A DNA stretch of 9,490 bases from Phocaeicola plebeius (GCA_004558305.1 SFDG01000079.1:1-9490), one strand, 5' to 3'. Shown: positions 1 through 6,153, counted from the first letter of the stretch. The notes: generated by a model not told the origin, from the letters alone. Program-made: numbers and translations.

Positions 1-1
1 G

Positions 2-2365
2 GGTGTGACCAGCGTGACAGTAGACGGCGACCAGCTCGTTGTAGTTACTGACGGAGCTACTACCAAAATGAACCTCCCTGTTGGCGTACAGGTTTCTGAA
101 ATCGAAATCAAGGACGGACACCTCTATGTAGGCGGAGTAGACAAGGGTGCCATTGCCGGTGAAACCGAAAAGGCCCAGAAGGTCGAAGTAAAGGAAGACG
201 GCTTCCTCTATATTGACGATGTGAAGCAGGAAGGTCTGCATGTAGGTACCGACGTGGTCATCAAGGATGCTTCCAATGGTATCTATACCATCACTATCGG
301 TAAGGAAACCATCACATTGCCGATGGTTGCCAGCAAAATGACTGTTAGTGTGATTGATGCTGCCAACGGATTCAAGAAACAAGAAAACGAAAAAGCAATT
401 CAATGGAACTATGCAGCTAAGAAGATTGATTGGGCCGGTCCGAAGGGAACGATTGCTAAAGACGCTTTGATGGTAGGTGAAACTCCCACTGCTGATATCT
501 TGGTTGCTCCCGCCAGTGTAGATTTGTCTGCAAGAACACTGACATTGGTGAACTCTAAGGGTGAAACTGCTCCTGTAAAGGTATCAGCCGTAGCTGCCAA
601 CGCCTATACTGCTCCCCGTGATGCCAGTGCCGCATGGACAATCTCCATTGAACCTGATGCTGCTGCCATCGGTAATAAAATGGCTACTGCGTTTACTACA
701 GGTGGAAATTCTCCGCAGAATTACATCTACGCACTTGCAGTGGATGGCACTGTTGTCAGTGGGTATGAATTTATCATTGATACGGCTGAAGCTAAGCTGA
801 GTATGAACGCCAATGGTACATATAATAGTACTTCTACCGGTGGTGTTATTGGACTGGATAGATTGCAGCTGAAAGGTGAAGATACTCCGACCACTATTAA
901 TCTGTTGTCCAATATTACAGCTAAACTTGGCACCTATACATTCACTTTGGCAAATGATGGCGATAATGTCAATTTACTGAACGTTTACGATGCCTATATC
1001 GAACTGACTAACAAGGATGACGCTGACAGAAAGGGCGTTTCTGCGAACGGACTGACGATTACTTCTGATGCAGCTTTGGCTGGCGGCGAGACCGTAGCTG
1101 CAAAATTGCATGTCATGTCCATTTCTGGTGATGATTATACTAAAGAATTTACCATCAAGTTCCAAGGCTCTACTGCAGCTGAAGAGGCTATCGGTACCCA
1201 GTCATTCAAGATTATGCCTAATTCCAGCGTCATCAAGATTAACCTGGCCAATGCCTTCACCGGTCTGACCGCAGCACAGGCAGAAGCTATCAATGCAAAT
1301 GTATCTTGGAAGACTGACAAGAAGTTCTTGATTGAGGACCTGAATGCTGCTCAGATTACCTATTATTCGGATGAATCTTGTGCAAATGACAAAAAGGTTG
1401 CATTGACTGCCACTACTATCCGCAACATCAAGTATGCTACAATTGCATTGAAGAGCGACGGTGGTACTGCTTTCGACCAGCTGGTAGCTGATCCTGCAGC
1501 TGGAACTTCGAAGATTACCATTACCATGACTGATGGTGTCAACGAAGTCAAGAAGGTAACTACTGACCTGGAAGTAAGTCTGCCGACCTTCGATGAATTG
1601 TTCGACAAAGCCTCCAGCGTAGATGTATGGTCTGATGGAGTATGTTCTTTGCGTTTGGCTGCAGATGCTACTACCGTTCCTGATGTTACACCTTCACAGA
1701 GGAACCCGAAGATGGATATGGCTACTGCATTTATCCCAAAGAATGGTGCTGTCATTGATGCTAACTTCGGTGTTAAGATTGCAAATGTAGGTTCAACTGC
1801 TGTGTTCAATAGCATTACTAGTGGTATGGTTGTCTTGAAGAATATGGTTAAAGACAATGCCTTGATTACTAAGGAACTGACCGTTAATGCAATTTACAGC
1901 ATTGCTGGAAAGGAGAAACTTGCAGTTGAAACTGGCGACTTCACAGTTAAGATTCAAAGTATCTTCGAAGGTGCCAAGTTGGTTTACTATGTCGACGATG
2001 CAATTGTAGATATGGCTAAGGTTGAGAACAATATTATTTCTTCTATGACCATGCCTGATAATAAGAAGAATGGCCTGGCTATCCAGTTCGGTACTGACGA
2101 AAAAGCATTCAGCAGCAGTGCTACTATTTCGTTCTTGAACGCAAATGTACCTGCATGGAACAACAATACGCTGAGCACTCCTCAGACTCTCAACAACATT
2201 GACCGCGTCTATGCAGTATCAGGTATCGGTAATGTGACAGCTGTAGGCGATGGTGCAAATATCAAGTTGGGTGGTACAGGCTATAACGGCCAGCAGGGTA
2301 CTCTGGTAGTAACCTTCCGTGATGCTTGCGGTGTAAATACTAAGGCTGAAATACCTTTTAAATAA
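2..2365 (+). CDS. Large surface-type repeat protein, 3' part (5' end outside window)
   Basis: The reading frame is open from the first bases, so the gene begins upstream; the GTG at position 5 is only the first available start-like codon. About 787 residues are visible. The first ~110 residues form short beta-type repeats with a recurring D-G-x-L-Y/V pattern (IEIKDGHLYVGGV, VEVKEDGFLYIDDV). They resemble the DG-rich segments of Bacteroides proteins annotated as DUF4988 or PL29 lyase N-terminal domain. The rest is Thr/Ala/Asn/Asp-rich with alternating hydrophobic residues, suggesting stacked beta-sandwich domains, and has very few cysteines. No catalytic motif or membrane segment is visible. 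The chain ends in a polar beta-rich tail (AEIPFK) with no LPXTG-like or evident T9SS sorting domain. A role as an exported or cell-surface protein is inferred. The gene is about 46-47% GC where sampled, against about 60% in the hydrolase gene downstream. The family is not firmly recognised. Confidence 0.8.
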   Translation, partial: GVTSVTVDGDQLVVVTDGATTKMNLPVGVQVSEIEIKDGHLYVGGVDKGAIAGETEKAQKVEVKEDGFLYIDDVKQEGLHVGTDVVIKDASNGIYTITIGKETITLPMVASKMTVSVIDAANGFKKQENEKAIQWNYAAKKIDWAGPKGTIAKDALMVGETPTADILVAPASVDLSARTLTLVNSKGETAPVKVSAVAANAYTAPRDASAAWTISIEPDAAAIGNKMATAFTTGGNSPQNYIYALAVDGTVVSGYEFIIDTAEAKLSMNANGTYNSTSTGGVIGLDRLQLKGEDTPTTINLLSNITAKLGTYTFTLANDGDNVNLLNVYDAYIELTNKDDADRKGVSANGLTITSDAALAGGETVAAKLHVMSISGDDYTKEFTIKFQGSTAAEEAIGTQSFKIMPNSSVIKINLANAFTGLTAAQAEAINANVSWKTDKKFLIEDLNAAQITYYSDESCANDKKVALTATTIRNIKYATIALKSDGGTAFDQLVADPAAGTSKITITMTDGVNEVKKVTTDLEVSLPTFDELFDKASSVDVWSDGVCSLRLAADATTVPDVTPSQRNPKMDMATAFIPKNGAVIDANFGVKIANVGSTAVFNSITSGMVVLKNMVKDNALITKELTVNAIYSIAGKEKLAVETGDFTVKIQSIFEGAKLVYYVDDAIVDMAKVENNIISSMTMPDNKKNGLAIQFGTDEKAFSSSATISFLNANVPAWNNNTLSTPQTLNNIDRVYAVSGIGNVTAVGDGANIKLGGTGYNGQQGTLVVTFRDACGVNTKAEIPFK

Positions 2366-2390
2366 GAAGAGAACTTAGTAAAATTGTCAG

Positions 2391-2425
2391 AAAGAGTGGT
2401 GCCCTAAAAAGGCATCACTCTTTTT
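2391..2425 (+). terminator. Rho-independent terminator of the large repeat-protein gene
   Basis: A 13-bp stem (2391-2403 AAAGAGTGGTGCC with 2411-2423 GGCATCACTCTTT, one G-T wobble) encloses a 7-nt loop. It ends in a T run at 2419-2425 and lies 26 bases after the stop codon. It is a textbook intrinsic terminator. Confidence 0.93.
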
Positions 2426-2439
2426 GGTTTGACCAACAT

Positions 2440-2610
2440 GTGTATCATCTAATGGGTGTAAGTCCCTAATGAGCCTTGGTAGTGGAAATACTCCAGCCAA
2501 AGAAACAAGGGTGTCCATTGCGCGGTGTAATCTGAATATGCATGCCTATCGGACGAATAGAGAGACTCTATTGCATAGACTTGTTTCAGTATGCTTTGAA
2601 TGCTGAATCA
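2440..2610 (+). mobile_element. Probable group II intron remnant (5' domain I fragment)
   Basis: The stretch starts GTGTATCATC, close to the GUGYG 5' end of group II introns. It continues with blocks I recognise from domain I of Bacteroidetes and Firmicutes introns: GGGTGTAAGTCCC (2455-2467), AGCCAAAG (2497-2504), CAAGGGTGTCCATTGCG (2507-2523), then GTAATCTGAA and a GGACGAATAGA-like block. No reverse transcriptase/maturase reading frame and no convincing domain V follow, and the similarity fades after about 2600. It is therefore read as a truncated, immobile fragment. The insertion point lies about 15 bases beyond the terminator T-run, a location favoured by some bacterial introns, notably class C. 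The class is not assigned here, and the 3' limit is approximate. Recognition is from memory of the family. Confidence 0.5.
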
Positions 2611-2629
2611 GGCGGTTCGTCACTCCCGG

Positions 2630-2833
2630 CTACGGAGCATATAGCACAGCGAACATGGGAATGTTCTCCATCCACGTCTGGTCACGGTAGTCGGACATGG
2701 ACAGGCTCACGCCCTTCATCCCCTCATGGGCGGCTACGATATGGCTAAGCGACTTTTCCTTCACGTTCTCCTCCAGCTTCACCTCGACAGAAAGTATACG
2801 GCATTCCTTCTGCACGATGAAGCCAGCTCCCCG
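2630..2833 (-). pseudogene. C-terminal remnant of an AAA-type ATPase with DUF4143 tail
   Basis: The minus-strand frame between stops at 2834-2836 and 2630-2632 encodes about 67 residues. They contain GFIVQKECRILSVEVKLEEN, then KEKSL and SMSDYRDQTWMENIPMFAV. This matches the usual C-terminus of DUF4143 ATP-binding proteins, where a (V/I)EVK-x-E-N-x-K-x-KSL block is followed by S-M-S-D-Y-R ... W-M-x-N-(V/I)-P-L-Y-A-(I/V). The natural C-terminal stop appears retained. The roughly 300 upstream residues with the Walker motifs are missing; the frame upstream is broken by TGA codons. It is a decayed gene fragment, not a functional gene. Whether the flanking intron-like fragment or the MITE caused the truncation cannot be told. 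Confidence 0.65.
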
Positions 2834-2985
2834 TCACTCCTTTCACTGCTCCAGTAATAGACCTGAACATCTTATGTAAAGCTTCTCATTATTTCTTCAA
2901 GTACATCAAGAAGTATTTTTTTTGAGATTATCCACTCTATTCACTATGAGGGTGTGTCAAAATAAAAACCACCTGTCATTTTGCT

Positions 2986-3014
2986 TGTCATTCTGAACGC
3001 CAGTGAAGAATCTG
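2986..3014 (+). repeat. Dispersed GTCATTCTGAACGC-type repeat, copy 1
   Basis: It reads TGTCATTCTGAACGCCAGTG and continues into AAGAATCTG. This copy lies inside the MITE-like element. Related copies occur at 3292-3320 (minus) and, more divergent, at 6551-6576. It has no coding content. Confidence 0.7.
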
Positions 3015-3069
3015 TAAAGTGTTAGTGGATGTATTCAGATTCTTCGCATTCGCTACCAATGACGAAAAC

Positions 3070-3145
3070 TGTAGGGGCAGACCTATGTGTCTGCCCGGAA
3101 ACATCCACCTCGGCATCCGGGCGGACACGCAGGTCCGCCCCTACA
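3070..3145. repeat. Double REP-like hairpin in the MITE core
   Basis: Two adjacent hairpins lie in inverted orientation. The first is GGGCAGAC (3075-3082), loop CTATGT, GTCTGCCC (3089-3096). The second is GGGCGGAC (3119-3126), loop ACGCAG, GTCCGCCC (3133-3140). The two 27-bp arms, 3070-3096 and 3119-3145, are inverted copies with 4 differences. The A-T pair in one stem is replaced by G-C in the other, so base pairing is kept. The spacer 3097-3118 carries GGAAACATCCACCTCGGCAT. Confidence 0.85.
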
Positions 3146-3291
3146 GCGTCATCATCGAATGGTTTCACACCCCGTGTGATGGGGACTCAGAATGACAATT
3201 TGATAGGCATCTTGAATTATGACACACCCTCTTGTCATATTGGGCCATGAGGGATGGCTTCCCCTGCCAGGTGGAGGGCTGCGCTGTTGGA

Positions 3292-3320
3292 CAGATGCTT
3301 CTCTGCGTTCAGCATGACAG
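3292..3320 (-). repeat. Dispersed GTCATTCTGAACGC-type repeat, copy 2 (inverted)
   Basis: On the minus strand it reads CTGTCATGCTGAACGCAGAG followed by AAGCATCTG. It aligns along its length with the copy at 2986-3014, with few substitutions and a one-base length difference. It lies outside the MITE ends, so it is an independent copy. Confidence 0.7.
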
Positions 3321-3360
3321 GTAGGAGGGAGATGTCAGCACCACAGGTGAACAGGAGTTT

Positions 3361-3397
3361 GAATTACAAAACTTTTTTCCAATAAATTTTGCAATTC
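3361..3397. repeat. 11-bp AT-rich inverted repeat in the intergenic spacer
   Basis: GAATTACAAAA (3361-3371) and TTTTGCAATTC (3387-3397) are inverted and match at 10 of 11 positions, around a 15-base pyrimidine-rich spacer. It could be a weak terminator for the minus-strand regulator or a protein site. Apart from this dyad and the repeats listed separately, 3232-3548 shows no gene. Confidence 0.55.
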
Positions 3398-3524
3398 AGG
3401 ATTTATGATTACTATTTGCACAATAGAATAGATTTGTATGAGGATTGTATCACACCGGCGATTGAGAGACTTCTATGTATTGAACATACAGCCGGCCGCC
3501 ATGCTCGGGCTGTGACAGACCACC

Positions 3525-3541
3525 GTTCTCTGCAAGAGAAC
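3525..3541 (-). terminator. Stem-loop just after the LuxR-type gene, possible transcription end
   Basis: GTTCTCT (3525-3531), loop GCA, AGAGAAC (3535-3541) is a perfect 7-bp stem placed 7 bases beyond the regulator's stop codon on the minus strand. No U-tract follows on that strand, so it may be only a 3'-end stabilising hairpin rather than a canonical terminator. Confidence 0.4.
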
Positions 3542-3548
3542 TGCGGCA

Positions 3549-4562
3549 CTATACAGACTCCTCCAGCCGCTGTTGCAAGGCCTTCTGAAGGTTGTCGGCA
3601 GGCTGCAGCCCCAGCTTCTTGCGCATGTTGGCACGCTGGCTGTTGATGTTCGACTCGTTCTTGCCGAGAATCCGGCAAATGTCATACAGCTTCTTCCCTT
3701 GCAGAATCAGCCGGCAAATCTCCCGCTCTGAAGGAGTCAGTTCCGGAAACTTCTGCTCGATGATTTCCAGGTCGGTGTTACGGGTCCTCAGATATTCCTC
3801 CACGTTGGTCAGCAGGTTCAGCTTCGACTTCGTGTCCAGCTGTTCCAGCAGCACCTTTGTGCCGTCGTGAGAATATTTCTCCGACGCCAGCGCGACAAAC
3901 GCCCTGACCTCGTCCCTTTTCAGGCGAAGGATATGCAGAAGCTCCTTCTCGCCCTTCTTGTATTCCTCATTCTCATGCTCCAGTTGGCCCATGCTGTTGG
4001 CCACCCATACCCCGATGACGCTCGTAAAAAGGAAGACCAGAATGAAAACGACGATAAAGCTGTTCAGCAATTCGTCGCCCGTAATCCATGAACAAAGGAT
4101 ATAGATGAACAAGGTGGCAATGCCCAGCAGAACAGGCACCTGCCTCATCAGGCCCGCCGTGGCCACCAACGTGTTCTGCGACAGCAACACCATGTTCGCC
4201 ATGATCAGCATATCATAATAAAGTGTACCCTGGAAGGCACAATAAATCATTTCGACTGAGAGAATCGTCTGTCCGATAATGATGAAGGCGGCAAAACAGA
4301 CGGTGATGCTGATCTTGCGCCGGCAGTACAACAACAGGAATACCGCTGCGGTGAGGACGAGCAGCGTATGGGTATAGCCGAAGAACGGTGCCGACGGTTC
4401 CGTTACACCGAGGAAGTTGGCCGCTACGCCCAGCAGCAAAAAGGGGATGTAACAGAACAGCAGGAGGGCAAGCCGCTGTCTGTCTAAAACGGAATGTTCA
4501 TTCTGCAGCCATTTCCTGAACGGGTTGGGCAGTCGGGTCAGTCGATTCATAGTATTCTTCAT
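3549..4562 (-). CDS. Membrane-bound LuxR-type HTH transcriptional regulator
   Basis: The 337-residue protein, counted from the ATG at 4562, has six likely membrane segments at about 31-52, 64-81, 85-104, 119-137, 142-161 and 165-188. A charged, probably coiled-coil linker follows (about 190-225). The C-terminal LuxR/GerE-type HTH has the signature L-T-P-S-E-R-E-I-C-R-L-I at about 275-286 and a recognition helix near NESNINSQRANMRKKLGL (302-319). No receiver or kinase domain is present, so it is a one-component regulator whose sensor is the membrane part, with the HTH in the cytoplasm. The frame extends to a TTG at 4595, but that codon overlaps the -7 box TAACTTTG; the ATG at 4562 fits a short leader, and another ATG is at 4550. 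It is divergent from the adjacent amide hydrolase gene, its most plausible target. The ligand is unknown. Confidence 0.85.
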   Translation of the reverse strand: MKNTMNRLTRLPNPFRKWLQNEHSVLDRQRLALLLFCYIPFLLLGVAANFLGVTEPSAPFFGYTHTLLVLTAAVFLLLYCRRKISITVCFAAFIIIGQTILSVEMIYCAFQGTLYYDMLIMANMVLLSQNTLVATAGLMRQVPVLLGIATLFIYILCSWITGDELLNSFIVVFILVFLFTSVIGVWVANSMGQLEHENEEYKKGEKELLHILRLKRDEVRAFVALASEKYSHDGTKVLLEQLDTKSKLNLLTNVEEYLRTRNTDLEIIEQKFPELTPSEREICRLILQGKKLYDICRILGKNESNINSQRANMRKKLGLQPADNLQKALQQRLEESV

Positions 4563-4592
4563 AAGTTCTTGGATTAGCTGTCTTCCATGCGG

Positions 4593-4600
4593 CAAAGTTA
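4593..4600 (-). promoter_or_regulatory. -7 box of the LuxR-type regulator promoter
   Basis: On the minus strand this reads TAACTTTG, matching the Bacteroides -7 consensus TAnnTTTG. It puts the transcript start near 4585 and gives a leader of about 25 bases before the ATG at 4562. No good TTTG -33 box is seen at the usual distance; that area (about 4620-4627) is occupied by the first direct repeat, which suggests autoregulation. Confidence 0.6.
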
Positions 4601-4614
4601 AGCAAAAAACTGGA

Positions 4615-4666
4615 TTTTGACTCTTTTAAAGGGTTATTTTTAGGTGTTTTGACTGCTTTAAAGGGT
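4615..4666. promoter_or_regulatory. Paired 20-bp direct repeats, candidate operator of the divergent genes
   Basis: TTTTGACTCTTTTAAAGGGT (4615-4634) and TTTTGACTGCTTTAAAGGGT (4647-4666) match at 18 of 20 bases. They start 32 bp apart, about three helical turns, so a regulator would bind the same face twice. Relative to the inferred start of the hydrolase transcript (about 4711) they centre near -86 and -54, an activator-like placement. The first copy also covers the -33 region of the divergent regulator gene. The adjacent LuxR-type protein is the obvious candidate binder; this is inference. Confidence 0.7.
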
Positions 4667-4673
4667 CGCTATA

Positions 4674-4705
4674 TTTCCTTCCTGCACCATAATCTCGTAA
4701 CTTTG
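4674..4705 (+). promoter_or_regulatory. Promoter of the amide hydrolase lipoprotein gene
   Basis: The -7 box TAACTTTG (4698-4705) matches TAnnTTTG. A TTTC at 4674-4677 sits 20 bases upstream, one base off the TTTG -33 consensus. The predicted start near 4711 leaves an A-rich leader of about 30 bases. A non-ideal -33 box agrees with dependence on an activator bound at the upstream direct repeats. Confidence 0.65.
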
Positions 4706-4741
4706 TATGAAAATATAAACTTAAACTAAAACTTATCAACT

Positions 4742-6022
4742 ATGAACAAAGCAGCAAAAACTAATAGCACCATGAAAAAGAACCGCTTTTCGATGGTGGC
4801 CCTGCTCAGCATGGCCGCCATCACCACCGCCCTCACCCTGTCCTGCTCGGACGATGACAACCTGGACCCGACACCGGACCCCATCCCCGGGGCAACGACC
4901 CAGAATCCGGCCTGCTTCCTGAGGGACAAGGAGAAACTGGCCACTATCTATACGATGAAGGATCTGGACGGAACCGGACGACTCTACGAAGTGAACTACA
5001 CCGCCGACTACAAGCTCGACAAAGCCCTCAATGCCAATATCTCCAGCACGATGGGACTGTTGGGCTTCGTGCAGCATCATCTCTACGACAGCGTGCCGGA
5101 AGCTCCCACCAACAGCAAGTTGTCGATTCTGCCCGGATGCAGTGCCTTCGCGGCTCCCGACCCGCAAGGAAGCAGCTATCAGATGGGGCGCAACTATGAC
5201 TTCCTGCACAGGGTCAAGATTACCGGCACCGACCAGTACGCTTATGTCCCCATCTCGGCCTTCATCGTCCGCACGGCTCCCGCTGGCAAGAAGAAATCCA
5301 TCTCCTTCGTCGACGGCCTGAACTTCGGCTACTATCAAGGTGCCTGCAACAACGACAGTACCGACCTGTCCTTGCTCATCGGACTCCCGTACGCGGCCCT
5401 CGACGGCATCAATGAAGACGGGTTCGCCATCGGTGTACTGTCGCTCAACGAAGCTCCGACCATGCAGGACGACCCCGCGAAGAAGAACATCAACACGACG
5501 GTGGCCATACGCCTGCTGCTCGACAATGCCTCCACGGTCGAGGAAGCGATAGCCCTGCTCGAGCAATACAATATGAGGATGTATAACACCGACAACAAGC
5601 ACAACTACCACTACCTGATGGCCGACGCAAAGGGTAACTATGCCATCGTGGAATACACGCGCAACCCGAAAAAAACCGAAGAGGAGTATCCCACACAGAT
5701 GGAAGTGCTGCAATACAACGACACCTTGCGTTGCGTCACCAATTTCTATGTTTCTCCCACCATGGCGGGTACGACCGACGGCTGGGGTTCCAATCACGGA
5801 AAGACCCGCTACTGGGACTTGCGGTCGACCCTGCAGAACCACGACTATGCATTGACCCCCGAAGGGGCCATGTCCCTGCTCAGTCTCGTATCGCAGGAGC
5901 GCAAGGACGACGACCCGACTTCCTTCACGCAATGGTCGGCACTGTATAATCTGACCAACAAGTCCGTGCGTTTGGCTCTCCTCCGCGATTACACCAAGTT
6001 CTTTGATTTCAAGGTGGAATAG
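4742..6022 (+). CDS. Lipoprotein amide hydrolase of the choloylglycine hydrolase (Ntn) family
   Basis: The 426-residue protein probably hydrolyses a non-peptide linear amide (bile-salt, penicillin V or N-acyl type) at the cell envelope. The signal peptide ends in a lipobox, LTLSC with lipid-bearing Cys35. The following SDDDN resembles the Bacteroidetes surface-export signal, so outer-leaflet display is likely. The catalytic core begins at PGCSAF with Cys133 as presumptive nucleophile. GRNYDF supplies Arg150 and Asp153 at the spacing of Arg18 and Asp21 in bile salt hydrolases. Asn236 (LSLNEAP), Asn334 (VTNFY) and Arg356 (KTRYWD) fit the remaining conserved positions. About 98 residues lie between the lipid anchor and Cys133, implying autoproteolysis as in C45, acid ceramidase or NAAA-like members. 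The start could instead be the ATG at 4772 (MKKNRF), which gives a more typical signal peptide. Substrate specificity, including true bile-salt hydrolysis, cannot be read from sequence. Confidence 0.85.
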   Translation: MNKAAKTNSTMKKNRFSMVALLSMAAITTALTLSCSDDDNLDPTPDPIPGATTQNPACFLRDKEKLATIYTMKDLDGTGRLYEVNYTADYKLDKALNANISSTMGLLGFVQHHLYDSVPEAPTNSKLSILPGCSAFAAPDPQGSSYQMGRNYDFLHRVKITGTDQYAYVPISAFIVRTAPAGKKKSISFVDGLNFGYYQGACNNDSTDLSLLIGLPYAALDGINEDGFAIGVLSLNEAPTMQDDPAKKNINTTVAIRLLLDNASTVEEAIALLEQYNMRMYNTDNKHNYHYLMADAKGNYAIVEYTRNPKKTEEEYPTQMEVLQYNDTLRCVTNFYVSPTMAGTTDGWGSNHGKTRYWDLRSTLQNHDYALTPEGAMSLLSLVSQERKDDDPTSFTQWSALYNLTNKSVRLALLRDYTKFFDFKVE

Positions 6023-6100
6023 TAGGGGAGTGTGTCCATTCGGCAGGTGCCCCCAATTACCGGACAGCCCCGTATTGCTAAATAATATTAATCATGTATT

Positions 6101-6116
6101 AAAATACCTGTATTTT
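6101..6116. repeat. Small AT-rich dyad downstream of the hydrolase gene
   Basis: AAAATACCTGTATTTT is a 6-bp inverted repeat around a 4-base loop and runs into one more T. It could be a weak terminator for the hydrolase transcript. No better intrinsic terminator is visible between 6023 and 6100; an imperfect GGGG...TGTCC / GGACA...CCCC pairing at 6025-6071 is the only other structure. Confidence 0.35.
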
Positions 6117-6153
6117 TGACGTTCATAGCGACAACCCGTTTCAGGCGATTGCT

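Larger units (their letters stand above)
2948..3231. mobile_element. MITE-like element with 16-bp terminal inverted repeats
   Basis: The ends GAGGGTGTGTCAAAAT (2948-2963) and ATTATGACACACCCTC (3216-3231) are inverted repeats matching at 15 of 16 bases, giving a 284-bp unit. Inside are a second inverted pair, TGTCATTCTGA (2986-2996) against TCAGAATGACA (3187-3197), and a central double hairpin (3070-3145). No transposase is encoded; the short frame across it (3029-3250) is a translation of repeats. The termini resemble IS ends often seen in Bacteroides, so a full-length IS elsewhere in the genome may mobilise it in trans. I see no clear target-site duplication. Confidence 0.75.

Noticed and set aside
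1363..1857. 164-codon minus-strand frame inside the large repeat protein gene
   Set aside because: Antisense of a long uninterrupted coding frame, with no promoter, motif or sensible start context.
2542..2748. Short plus-strand frame over the intron-like fragment and ATPase remnant
   Set aside because: No start context, no family resemblance, and it overlaps the better-supported minus-strand DUF4143 remnant.
3029..3250. 73-codon plus-strand frame
   Set aside because: It lies across the MITE-like element. Its GRTRRSAPTAS segment is just the REP-like hairpin translated; the same peptide appears from the copy at 7904-7937.
4736..5932. 398-codon minus-strand frame opposite the amide hydrolase gene
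   Set aside because: It is the reverse shadow of a high-GC gene: rich in Val/Gly/Arg/His with no family signature, while the plus strand carries a signal peptide, lipobox and catalytic motifs.
6025..6071. Terminator for the hydrolase gene
   Set aside because: The GGGG/CCCC and TGTCC/GGACA pairings are interrupted by bulges and no T-tract follows, so it was not listed as a terminator.
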